DNA from: a virus
IMG/VR virus record: IMGVR_UViG_3300025102_007089
Span: 16,614-80,613 of that record
Length of the DNA stretch: 64,000 nucleotides
Reading direction: 5' to 3' (one strand)
The notes beneath the pieces are model-generated. The model ran no database searches and was not told the DNA's origin. It was given only the letters and a program-made list of their open reading frames with translations. The number at the start of each line of letters is the position of its first letter. Positions within the stretch are counted from its first letter, which is position 1. Both the position numbers and the translations under genes were made by a program. Of this stretch, positions 17,808 through 25,053 are shown piece after piece.

Positions 17808-18225
17808 ATTGAGGATTACCTGTCTGTGCTAAATACCCCTTAAAAGATTCTGTAACACCTGCAAGTTCAGTAGCTACCCTTGAAATTTTTCTCTGTTCTG
17901 ATTGTTTCATTCTATCAAAGACAGTATCTGGCTCTGCATTAGCTAATTTCTGTTGAATTGAATCAGGCTCTTCACCATTAAGATAATCTAAGAATTCTTC
18001 CATCTTACCAATCCATCCTCTCAATTCGTCCTTCATAGCCTCATTTCTCTCAGCTACAGCTGATGCTGCTCTTACAGAAGGATCATCTTCACTTACCTCT
18101 ACATCTAGATCAACGTCAAATTCTTCAGGGTTAGTATCCTGATCTAACGAATTTTCAAAAGCTTCTTTTTCATCATCATCTTGTTCTTTTAGTACAGTAA
18201 AAAATCTCTTTTCAAATTTAGTCAT
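17794..18225 (-). CDS. Late acidic protein of unknown function
   Basis: 143 residues, acidic in the first half (DQDTNPEEFDVDLDVEVSEDD) and helical in the second (RGWIGKMEEFLDYLNG). The opening MTKFEKRFFTVLKEQ is a motif I associate with small hypothetical proteins of marine T4-like phages. A late box ends 5 bases before the start and forms half of a 24-bp palindrome. Probably a minor head or core protein, by expression class only. Confidence 0.65.
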   Translation of the reverse strand: MTKFEKRFFTVLKEQDDDEKEAFENSLDQDTNPEEFDVDLDVEVSEDDPSVRAASAVAERNEAMKDELRGWIGKMEEFLDYLNGEEPDSIQQKLANAEPDTVFDRMKQSEQRKISRVATELAGVTESFKGYLAQTGNPQFKYV

Positions 18226-18229
18226 ACAT

Positions 18230-18253
18230 TTATTTATGCTCGAGCATAAATAA
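18230..18253. promoter_or_regulatory. Divergent late promoters in a 24-bp perfect palindrome
   Basis: The sequence is its own reverse complement, centred on CTCGAG. Each arm reads GCATAAATAA outward. One box ends 5 bases before the minus gene at 18225, the other ends 6 bases before the GTG at 18259. Confidence 0.82.
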
Positions 18254-18258
18254 TTTAT

Positions 18259-18591
18259 GTGGCTAACAACGGATATTACCCTTATTTTACAGGAATTGCT
18301 GATAAACAGTATTCACCTAACTTAAACACTGATGCACAAGTAAACAAGTATAAGGAGGATGAAGCTAATCAAAAAGCACCGCCCATACTTCCTTATGAAT
18401 TACAGCAGATACAGCAACTCATAGGAGATACCTTTGTCTCCCTAGCGGAACTAAGGGCTATGCTTACAGCAGCGTCTGATAAAAACGGTATAGATAGCAG
18501 TGTTATTGATAGTATTAATCAGAAAATAGATAAAGTTAATGAAATATTAACACTTGAAATTCCTGAAGATCTATCTAAAATATCTATATGA
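18259..18591 (+). CDS. Late protein of unknown function
   Basis: 110 residues from GTG 18259 (MANNGYYPYFTGIADKQYS). The late box spacing supports this start over the out-of-frame ATG at 18257. The first 50 residues are polar and likely extended; the rest is helical (LPYELQQIQQLIGDTFVSL). Overlaps the next gene by 4 bases. Likely a small structural protein; no family recognised. Confidence 0.65.
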   Translation: MANNGYYPYFTGIADKQYSPNLNTDAQVNKYKEDEANQKAPPILPYELQQIQQLIGDTFVSLAELRAMLTAASDKNGIDSSVIDSINQKIDKVNEILTLEIPEDLSKISI

Positions 18592-18995
18592 GAATAGGTA
18601 TCTCTCTTTTAATAGTTTTAATAATATCAGCAGCATTAGGCTATGCTTTTAGAAACGTACTAGGATTTTTTGAAACTGCTATATTAGCAGCATTTTTACA
18701 ACTAATAGCTCCTTCAGTCTGGAATGCTATTTTTAAGCATAAAGAAAAAGTACTTCAATTAGAGAGTGAAATTAATTACTTGGTAGAACTTAACACAGCA
18801 GAAGTCGACTGTCCTTGCGGTAATTACAAATTTAATGAAATTGTAGTTATAACAGATAGTACAGTTGAAAGTAAATGTCCTAAATGCGGAGGAGTTTATA
18901 GATTAGTACCTTCAGTTAAAGCAATACTTACTACTGAAGTGGTAGATGTAAATAAAAAGCCTTTCGATGATATAAAAATTGGAAAGGAAATATAA
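18588..18995 (+). CDS. Membrane protein with a zinc ribbon
   Basis: 135 residues. Two likely membrane helices occur in residues 4-20 and 25-47 (ISLLIVLIISAALGYAF; TAILAAFLQLIAPSVW). A soluble C-terminal part has a four-cysteine zinc ribbon, CPCG ... CPKCGG, with about 23 residues between pairs. This is a plausible inner-membrane protein with a cytoplasmic zinc domain. It could serve lysis or membrane takeover, but it is not a known holin. Translationally coupled to the upstream late gene. Confidence 0.65.
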   Translation: MRIGISLLIVLIISAALGYAFRNVLGFFETAILAAFLQLIAPSVWNAIFKHKEKVLQLESEINYLVELNTAEVDCPCGNYKFNEIVVITDSTVESKCPKCGGVYRLVPSVKAILTTEVVDVNKKPFDDIKIGKEI

Positions 18996-19007
18996 TATAA
19001 TATATAT

Positions 19008-19253
19008 ATGGAACGAGAATTTACTTTTAACTTAAAAGATGGTACTACTAAAAAAATGTTATTTAATGAGTTCGTTAGATGGGCTTGTTTGATAGAAGGC
19101 GTTGAAAAAGTTTCTGAGAAACTTGAAGAGGCTGGTGTTGATATGAATAAGAATGATTGGGTAAAACCTTTAGCTTTTCAAAAATATGTTGAAGAACGAT
19201 ATCATTCAATGAGGCATGATCTTACTGTTGAAGCTGGCTTAGGTAATATATAA
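19008..19253 (+). CDS. Unknown 81-residue protein
   Basis: Begins MEREFTFNLKDGTTKK: a short beta hairpin followed by helices (FNEFVRWACLIEGVEKVSEKL). It lies 12 bases after the membrane protein and 1 base before a glycosyltransferase. An AT-only spacer precedes it and no clear box is seen. Function unknown. Confidence 0.6.
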   Translation: MEREFTFNLKDGTTKKMLFNEFVRWACLIEGVEKVSEKLEEAGVDMNKNDWVKPLAFQKYVEERYHSMRHDLTVEAGLGNI

Positions 19254-19254
19254 G

Positions 19255-20094
19255 ATGAAAAAGCTTACCATAGGGTTATGTGTATACGATGATTTTGATG
19301 GTATATATTTTACATTACAATCTCTAAGACTTCATCATTCAGAGGTAATGAATGAGGTTGAATTTATTATTATAAATAATAATCCTAAATCTCATCAAGG
19401 GGGTGAAATTCAAAAGTATACTAGACATATTACTGAGCCTTTAACCTATGTTGAGTACAGCTCTTACAGTTCAACTGCATTAAGAGATAAAATTTTTACC
19501 TTAGCTAACACACCTTATGTACTGGTAATGGACTGTCATGTTCTGCTAGAAGGTGGTATTTTAAAAAAGCTTATTGAATTTTATGATCAAGAAGAAGATA
19601 AAGGTAATCTATTACAAGGTCCTTTAATTTATGATGATTTGAATAATTTAAGCACTCATTATGATCTAGATACTTGGGGAGCCTATATGTGGGGTACCTG
19701 GGGCACTGATAAAAGAGGAGAAAAAAGAGAAAATAAACCTTTTGAGATTCCAGCGCAAGGACTCGGTTTATTTAGTTGTCGTAAAGATGCTTGGTTAGGT
19801 TTTAACAATCAATTTAGAGGCTTTGGTGGGGAAGAAGGTTACATTCACGAAAAATTTAGACAAAATGGTAAAGTTACATTGTGCCTACCCTGGCTTAGAT
19901 GGTTACATCGGTTCCAACGACCGCATGGAGTACCATATAACTGCGATTTAAAAGATAGATTTAGAAATTATATGATAGGCTTTACTGAACTTAAGTTAGA
20001 TACTAGTGAAGTAATCAAACAATTTCAAGAAGTTATCTCTTCTAAGTATATAGCTCAAGTTAAAAAGGAGCTTGGTATTACTAAGAAAAAATAG
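19255..20094 (+). CDS. Glycosyltransferase family 2 (GT-A)
   Basis: 279 residues. The N-terminus (LTIGLCVYDDFDGIYFTLQSL) and VLVMDCHVLLEGG near residue 95-110 (DxH metal site) are typical of GT-A enzymes. GGEEGYIHEKFRQNG followed by WLRWLHRF resembles the acceptor region of polypeptide GalNAc-transferase-like enzymes. It probably decorates a virion or host glycan; the acceptor is unknown. It converges with the fibre gene and overlaps it by 14 bases. Confidence 0.82.
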   Translation: MKKLTIGLCVYDDFDGIYFTLQSLRLHHSEVMNEVEFIIINNNPKSHQGGEIQKYTRHITEPLTYVEYSSYSSTALRDKIFTLANTPYVLVMDCHVLLEGGILKKLIEFYDQEEDKGNLLQGPLIYDDLNNLSTHYDLDTWGAYMWGTWGTDKRGEKRENKPFEIPAQGLGLFSCRKDAWLGFNNQFRGFGGEEGYIHEKFRQNGKVTLCLPWLRWLHRFQRPHGVPYNCDLKDRFRNYMIGFTELKLDTSEVIKQFQEVISSKYIAQVKKELGITKKK

Positions 20095-21211
20095 ATAGGC
20101 TATTATCAGGTATTAAGAAAGGAAGGCCTCTATAGTCCCCTTCTATAGTAATATTATTATCGATAGCAAAATCATCCGCTCTTTCTTTAGGTATAATACC
20201 AATAGTTTGAATATTTAACCCTGTATCAACTAATATACCTTTAAATCTTATTGGTGTATCAACAGAAATATTGTTATCAGTTCTAAATATGGTAATATTT
20301 TGTTTAGCTGTTTCTAATAAACTAATATTAGCTTGATCAGCAATTGCTGAAATACCTACCGCGGTAGTAATGTTACTATTAGGGTTGAAACTATTACCTC
20401 TTGTAGTTAGAGTTTCAGTTATCACACTATCAGTAACTAAACCTTCAATATGTGGGTCTTTTAAGAAGAATTTACCTACTGATAAGGCGGGGCTTGATGT
20501 TGAGACTGGTGTAGTAAACGAATAACCTACAAAAACGTCTAAATTATCAAAGTTATCTAATTCTAAAGGTAAACTAACAGTAGTAAGTGTTTCAAATTTA
20601 GAGTTTACATTTCTATCTATAGATATTTTAGTACCTAAATTAGCGTATCTAAACCTTAAAGTTGTAAAATCGTCCGAAGTTAAAGGTATAGTAGGTGAAA
20701 AAGTAGATAACTCTTCATAAAAAACTAAGCTCTTATTAAAATCTCTAATACAGAGGGAATTTCTTCTTACTTCATGAGGTTTAACCCCGTCTCTACCATC
20801 TCTACCTGATAAACCATAAAGTCCAGTAGTATCAAAAACTATTTTAACTAGTTGACCGCTTAAGCTAGTAGAATCAATTACTAAATTTTCACTACTTTCA
20901 GTAAGAAGAGGTAAAGCTGCTTCAGAAAGCAATGAAACAGCTGATAAAGCAACACTAGGGTCTTGATCTCCGACATATTGACCCGGTAAAGAAGAAATTT
21001 CTGAGGTTAATGTAGTTAAGAACGTACCAAAAGCGTATTCAACAGCAGATTCAGGAGCTTGCCATGAATTACCTTCTAGACCTAGATCTCCAGGTACTTT
21101 AAAATCAAACGACCATACAATATCATAATTAGAATTATATCTAAAATCTTTTTCTACAAATTGATACGACCTCTCACCGGGTGGTAGCTTTATTTCGTTA
21201 GGTAGAGCCAT
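20081..21211 (-). CDS. Putative tail fibre-associated virion protein
   Basis: 376 residues, late box 6 bases before the start. The opening MALPNEIKLPPGERSYQF is followed by a domain with DIVWSFDFKVPG, then a glycine-rich turn LYGLSGRDGRDGVKP that resembles a short collagen-like stretch, and a beta-rich C-terminus. It is the most 3' gene of the fibre block. No named family; virion location inferred from position and promoter. Confidence 0.6.
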   Translation of the reverse strand: MALPNEIKLPPGERSYQFVEKDFRYNSNYDIVWSFDFKVPGDLGLEGNSWQAPESAVEYAFGTFLTTLTSEISSLPGQYVGDQDPSVALSAVSLLSEAALPLLTESSENLVIDSTSLSGQLVKIVFDTTGLYGLSGRDGRDGVKPHEVRRNSLCIRDFNKSLVFYEELSTFSPTIPLTSDDFTTLRFRYANLGTKISIDRNVNSKFETLTTVSLPLELDNFDNLDVFVGYSFTTPVSTSSPALSVGKFFLKDPHIEGLVTDSVITETLTTRGNSFNPNSNITTAVGISAIADQANISLLETAKQNITIFRTDNNISVDTPIRFKGILVDTGLNIQTIGIIPKERADDFAIDNNITIEGDYRGLPFLIPDNSLSIFS

Positions 21212-21217
21212 TATACA

Positions 21218-21225
21218 TATTTATT
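21218..21225 (-). promoter_or_regulatory. Late promoter, AATAAATA
   Basis: Minus-strand AATAAATA ends 6 bases before the ATG at 21211. Confidence 0.75.
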
Positions 21226-21236
21226 CCTGTATAATG

Positions 21237-21395
21237 TTAATCAAAAGCTTTTAAAATTTCATTTACCTTCTCAATTAAAATTTTACAGCTTCTGAAATCT
21301 TTTTCTTCTCCAGGTTTAAAAGAGGATTGCTCAGCTAGCTTTTTTATAAAGACAAAATCTTGGTAATCTAATCCCTCTACAACAATTTCTTTCAT
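21237..21395 (-). CDS. Small 52-residue protein between fibre genes
   Basis: This short frame fills the gap between two fibre genes. It begins MKEIVVEGLDYQDFVFIKKL and ends KVNEILKAFD, with sensible codon use and a helical, amphipathic pattern. The start lies 8 bases past the stop of the upstream gene. A TAAATA core is present but only 1 base before the ATG, so its expression may depend on the upstream gene. Possibly a fibre chaperone, by position only. Confidence 0.55.
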   Translation of the reverse strand: MKEIVVEGLDYQDFVFIKKLAEQSSFKPGEEKDFRSCKILIEKVNEILKAFD

Positions 21396-21403
21396 ATATT
21401 TAA

Positions 21404-22954
21404 TTATTCGCCGTAACCAATTATATCAACAAATACATTTGGTTGTAACCCAGGAGCTGTTCTATTTCCGTCGAGAGCAACAAATAGCTTTCTGGAAGTT
21501 CTGTTAAATCTAGCTGTAAATTGGCCTCCGTCTCCTTGTTGCGATCTACCTTGTACTGTACCACCACCGGCATCACCTAAAACAAACTTTTTAGAAGTAG
21601 CTGCAGGTAAGGCTGAATTATCAAAAGTAAAGTAGAAAGCAGCTCTATTAGGTATAGTATACTGACAATGAATAACCTTAGCAGCTACTGGTACTATGGT
21701 AGGTAAGTCAAAACCAGTCCATGAATTAACAACAAAATCAGTACCATCATTAATTAACTCTACCGGGGAGTCAAGGTAAACGTTTTTATAAATAGTAGCT
21801 TTAGAATCTGCGGGATATCCATCGTTATTTGATGAAAGACCTACCTCAATAGTACCACTTAAGAATTGAGTAGCTGTATTGTCTATACGTACTCCATTTT
21901 TAGCAGCAGAAAGTGGTGTATTAAATGATATAGTTGGAGCGCTTACCTTATCATCAACAGCTTTTATAATAAACGTGGTTGCTAAGGCAGATAATGGACT
22001 TGAACTTAAAGCACCACTAACACTAGCATTACCTTGCCCTAATCCTGAAACTACGTGGTACTCAGTACCTAAAAACGGGTCAGCTACTGCTGATCCGTAT
22101 AAAGTAGCTCTCGTAAAATCTGGAAGCACAAAATTATCACCAGTACCTCCATATCTATTTCCTATAACACCAGATAAATCAGGATAATTAGTACCTGTTA
22201 CAGTTGAACCATCACATTTTAACCACCCATATGGTACATCAGCAACTGCAGATATAAATGGTACTATTGATCCTACTGGTACTGCTCCAGCAGATGTATT
22301 TGGTACGATAGTTTCTACCACAGTAGGTAAAGCCCACCTTAATTGACCTGTAGGATCAGAAATTAATTGACTGTTATTAACTGAAGGCTTTACCGACGGA
22401 AAGTCATAATCAATTGCATTTATCTTTAACTTACTTGGTATCTCTAAATAACTTCCTGCATCTACTGTTCTTTGAGAAATACCATCTATATTAATAAAAC
22501 TACTTAATGCTACTTTTTGCGAACCATCAAGCTCTATACTACTACCTAAAGCATTTAAATCTATATTGCCAGCTGATAACTTACCTATAGTTATTCTTTG
22601 TGATGCATCAATGCTAATAGTATTATCTCCAGCTGAAGCTAAATTAGAAATAGTAACCCAGTCGTTAATACTACCACCGTTATTTTCGTTAATAAACTGT
22701 AATATATTATTGTCACTATCAAAAGCAATATCACCTATTACTCCTGTTTTATCAGTAATAGTTTCTGCTGTACCTAAAAACTTATTACCAACTAAAGTAC
22801 CACCTGGTGTAGTACCATCTCCAATAAAAACTCTTTTTGTATCTGTTGTATATCCAAATTCACCCTCATCAAGAGTTACTTCTTTTCTTTCTATATCAGT
22901 ACCTCTCCTTACAAGAAGTTTTAAAAGAGTATTTTCTAAAATTTCAATGGACAT
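21404..22954 (-). CDS. Tail fibre with Mtd-like N-terminus and collar domain
   Basis: 516 residues. The first 60 residues contain LLVRRGTDIERKEVTLDEGEF, then TTDTKRVFIGDG and a GG..VG turn, the pattern of the major tropism determinant N-terminal domain. Near 225-290, GSIVPFISAVADVPYGWLKC followed by DGS and LPDFTRATLYG is a phage tail collar domain. The C-terminus is beta-rich and would be the receptor-binding end. It is a tandem paralogue of the gene at 22963-24405. Late box TAAATA core 5 bases upstream. Confidence 0.82.
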   Translation of the reverse strand: MSIEILENTLLKLLVRRGTDIERKEVTLDEGEFGYTTDTKRVFIGDGTTPGGTLVGNKFLGTAETITDKTGVIGDIAFDSDNNILQFINENNGGSINDWVTISNLASAGDNTISIDASQRITIGKLSAGNIDLNALGSSIELDGSQKVALSSFINIDGISQRTVDAGSYLEIPSKLKINAIDYDFPSVKPSVNNSQLISDPTGQLRWALPTVVETIVPNTSAGAVPVGSIVPFISAVADVPYGWLKCDGSTVTGTNYPDLSGVIGNRYGGTGDNFVLPDFTRATLYGSAVADPFLGTEYHVVSGLGQGNASVSGALSSSPLSALATTFIIKAVDDKVSAPTISFNTPLSAAKNGVRIDNTATQFLSGTIEVGLSSNNDGYPADSKATIYKNVYLDSPVELINDGTDFVVNSWTGFDLPTIVPVAAKVIHCQYTIPNRAAFYFTFDNSALPAATSKKFVLGDAGGGTVQGRSQQGDGGQFTARFNRTSRKLFVALDGNRTAPGLQPNVFVDIIGYGE

Positions 22955-22962
22955 ATTTTTAT

Positions 22963-24405
22963 TTAATAGTTAAAAATAGGTATGGCGTACCTATCGAATG
23001 TTTGTGAATTATTTCTCGTTGTACCAGATAAAGCTAAAGTTAAAAATCCTGCTGAACTAAGTGTATTTATATTTCCGCTTGAATCTTTTGCTGTATATGT
23101 ACTGCCATCGTGTTGATAACTGTTACTAACTTGATTAGGCGCACCAGTAAATACACCTTTTACAACGCTAGTAGCTTTAATAATGAAAGTAGTATCAACT
23201 GCACTTAAATTAACAAATGCTGAATCATGTTGTCTAGCAGATAAGTAGTAGACTTTAGAACCAGCAGTACCAAAATCAGGATTCTGATTATTACCATATA
23301 AAAACTGCCCTCCGGTTAAATTAGGTACTCTAAAGTCTGTACCTCCCTCACCACCAGTATTATAATTAGTACCTATAGCATTATATAGATCACTATATTG
23401 ACCTGTTTGTGAATAAACAGCGCCATCACATAAAACAAACCCGTGGGGAACAGCTCCAATAGCCCGAGCATGAGGTAGTATCGTACCAACTGGTACAAAA
23501 TCAGCTCCAGTTAAGGATGTAGCTGTCATAGTATCAAAGAAAGTAGATTGAACATTTTCAACTATACCTTTACCATTAAGAGATAAAAATGGTGCTTCAT
23601 AATTACCAGATACAGGTTTATTAACTAAAGAAATAGTACTATTATTAACATTGAAACTCTCCCCATCTACTGAGCATAGAGTTGTATTAATTGTTTGTGT
23701 TTCTAAATTAACATTTAAACCGTCGCCAAATATATTTAAATCTAACGCACTAAATAAAACTGAAGAAGAATCAGCAGGGCCTGCAGCTAAACGATTCCCT
23801 TCAAATATTAATCCGGAGCCAATATTTACTTGAATTGGCTCTCCATTACCACCCGATAACCCAGCTGATAAAGCTGTATTTTTAATCTCTCTTTCAGTAA
23901 TTGAGTTACTTACAGGTGTTAAAAATCCTCCCGATAGTTCAAAATAATCAGTACTAAAATTAACATCTATAGCTTGCCCGTTTCTTACTAAAGCTTTACC
24001 AAAAGCTTCATTCATTAAATCATTACCATCTATAGAACTGAGTTTTATTGTAAGATGGTTACTACCATTAAATTCAATATTAGCATCATCAGGCACGGCA
24101 CCTATATAAGACCAACCAGAAAGAGCATTAGTATATTGTTCAGCTGATAAAGCATATAATTTATTATTTGCATAGCCAAAATCACCTATTTGTGCACCAA
24201 CATTACCACCTAATCCAGATTCAACATTAAAAGATCCAAAGTTTTTACTTCCTACAACATTACCACCTGAAAGAGCGCCATCCCCTACAAATAGTCTCTT
24301 TGTATCAATAGTATAACCTACTTCTCCTTGATCTAAAACTACACGCTCTCTTTCAGAGTCGGTTCCTCGTCTTACTTTAAATTTTACTATAGTAATATCT
24401 GCCAT
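22963..24405 (-). CDS. Tail fibre paralogue with Mtd-like N-terminus and collar domain
   Basis: 480 residues. The N-terminus (FKVRRGTDSERERVVLDQGE, then IDTKRLFVGDG) matches the neighbouring fibre at most positions. A collar domain occurs near 310-370 (VPVGTILPHARAIGAVPHGF, LCDGAVYS, FRVPNLTGGQFLYG). C-termini differ, suggesting duplication followed by receptor-driven divergence. No clear late box at the correct spacing is seen, so it may be read from the upstream gene. Confidence 0.82.
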   Translation of the reverse strand: MADITIVKFKVRRGTDSERERVVLDQGEVGYTIDTKRLFVGDGALSGGNVVGSKNFGSFNVESGLGGNVGAQIGDFGYANNKLYALSAEQYTNALSGWSYIGAVPDDANIEFNGSNHLTIKLSSIDGNDLMNEAFGKALVRNGQAIDVNFSTDYFELSGGFLTPVSNSITEREIKNTALSAGLSGGNGEPIQVNIGSGLIFEGNRLAAGPADSSSVLFSALDLNIFGDGLNVNLETQTINTTLCSVDGESFNVNNSTISLVNKPVSGNYEAPFLSLNGKGIVENVQSTFFDTMTATSLTGADFVPVGTILPHARAIGAVPHGFVLCDGAVYSQTGQYSDLYNAIGTNYNTGGEGGTDFRVPNLTGGQFLYGNNQNPDFGTAGSKVYYLSARQHDSAFVNLSAVDTTFIIKATSVVKGVFTGAPNQVSNSYQHDGSTYTAKDSSGNINTLSSAGFLTLALSGTTRNNSQTFDRYAIPIFNY

Positions 24406-24412
24406 AATTTAA

Positions 24413-25039
24413 TTAACTTATTCGTTTCCATACATATACCCCATAATATGGAGGTATATTATTATGTGCTTGGTTATCACCAACAAATGTTGTATCAGCT
24501 CTCAATTCTCTTGATGTATCAAAACCTGCACTATCTTTATTCGCACCATTCGTTCGTCCAAATCTATTTTTTCTTCCATGTACGTCATGCTGGTGGCTAG
24601 GCATTTCATCTATTGTTAATTCATGCTTATACTCACCTTCAGTACCTACATTTTCAGCTTCAATAATTTGAACATTGCCGTTTTTATCTGTACCAGTTCC
24701 AGCTCCTGCAAGAAAAAGTCCCTCAGAAACTAATTCCCATTCTGATCCAACCAATCTAGTACCAGGATTAACATTTTCAATTGATAAGAAAATACTATTA
24801 ATTGGATATATTAAATCTAACAGTGTAGTATCTGTCGAAGATTTAAGCATAGTTACATTATGAATTGAAACATCGCTTGTCGAAATTTCTATACCTGTAT
24901 AATTACCTTTACCGTCATATACACCATCAAAATCTTCAGTGAGATTATTACCACTTAAATGTATTAACGAAGTATACCTATCAGAAATAAACTGATTAGT
25001 AAAATCAGCGCCTGTTGAGGTAGAAGGTGGTGTCGACAT
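24413..25039 (-). CDS. Fibre/baseplate tip protein with collar-type C-terminus
   Basis: 208 residues. From about residue 78: YPINSIFLSIENVNPGTRLVG, then WELVSEGLFLAGAG, HELTIDEMPSHQHDVHG and NNIPPYYGVYVWKRIS. This is the common phage tail-tip arrangement (PGT, W-E, EMPxHxH and PPYxxVYxWKR). Histidines in SHQHDVH may bind metal, as in T4 gp12-like tips. Late box variant ACTAAATA 6 bases upstream. Confidence 0.78.
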   Translation of the reverse strand: MSTPPSTSTGADFTNQFISDRYTSLIHLSGNNLTEDFDGVYDGKGNYTGIEISTSDVSIHNVTMLKSSTDTTLLDLIYPINSIFLSIENVNPGTRLVGSEWELVSEGLFLAGAGTGTDKNGNVQIIEAENVGTEGEYKHELTIDEMPSHQHDVHGRKNRFGRTNGANKDSAGFDTSRELRADTTFVGDNQAHNNIPPYYGVYVWKRIS

Positions 25040-25053
25040 ATAATATATTTAGT

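Noticed and set aside
21404-22973. Plus-strand frames opposite the fibre gene
   Set aside because: They are antisense shadows of the Mtd-type fibre and have no family pattern, while the minus strand has two recognisable domains.
21404-25039. Diversity-generating retroelement linked to the Mtd-like fibres
   Set aside because: No reverse transcriptase, no template repeat and no adenine-biased variable repeat was seen in the window; only the N-terminal domain is Mtd-like.
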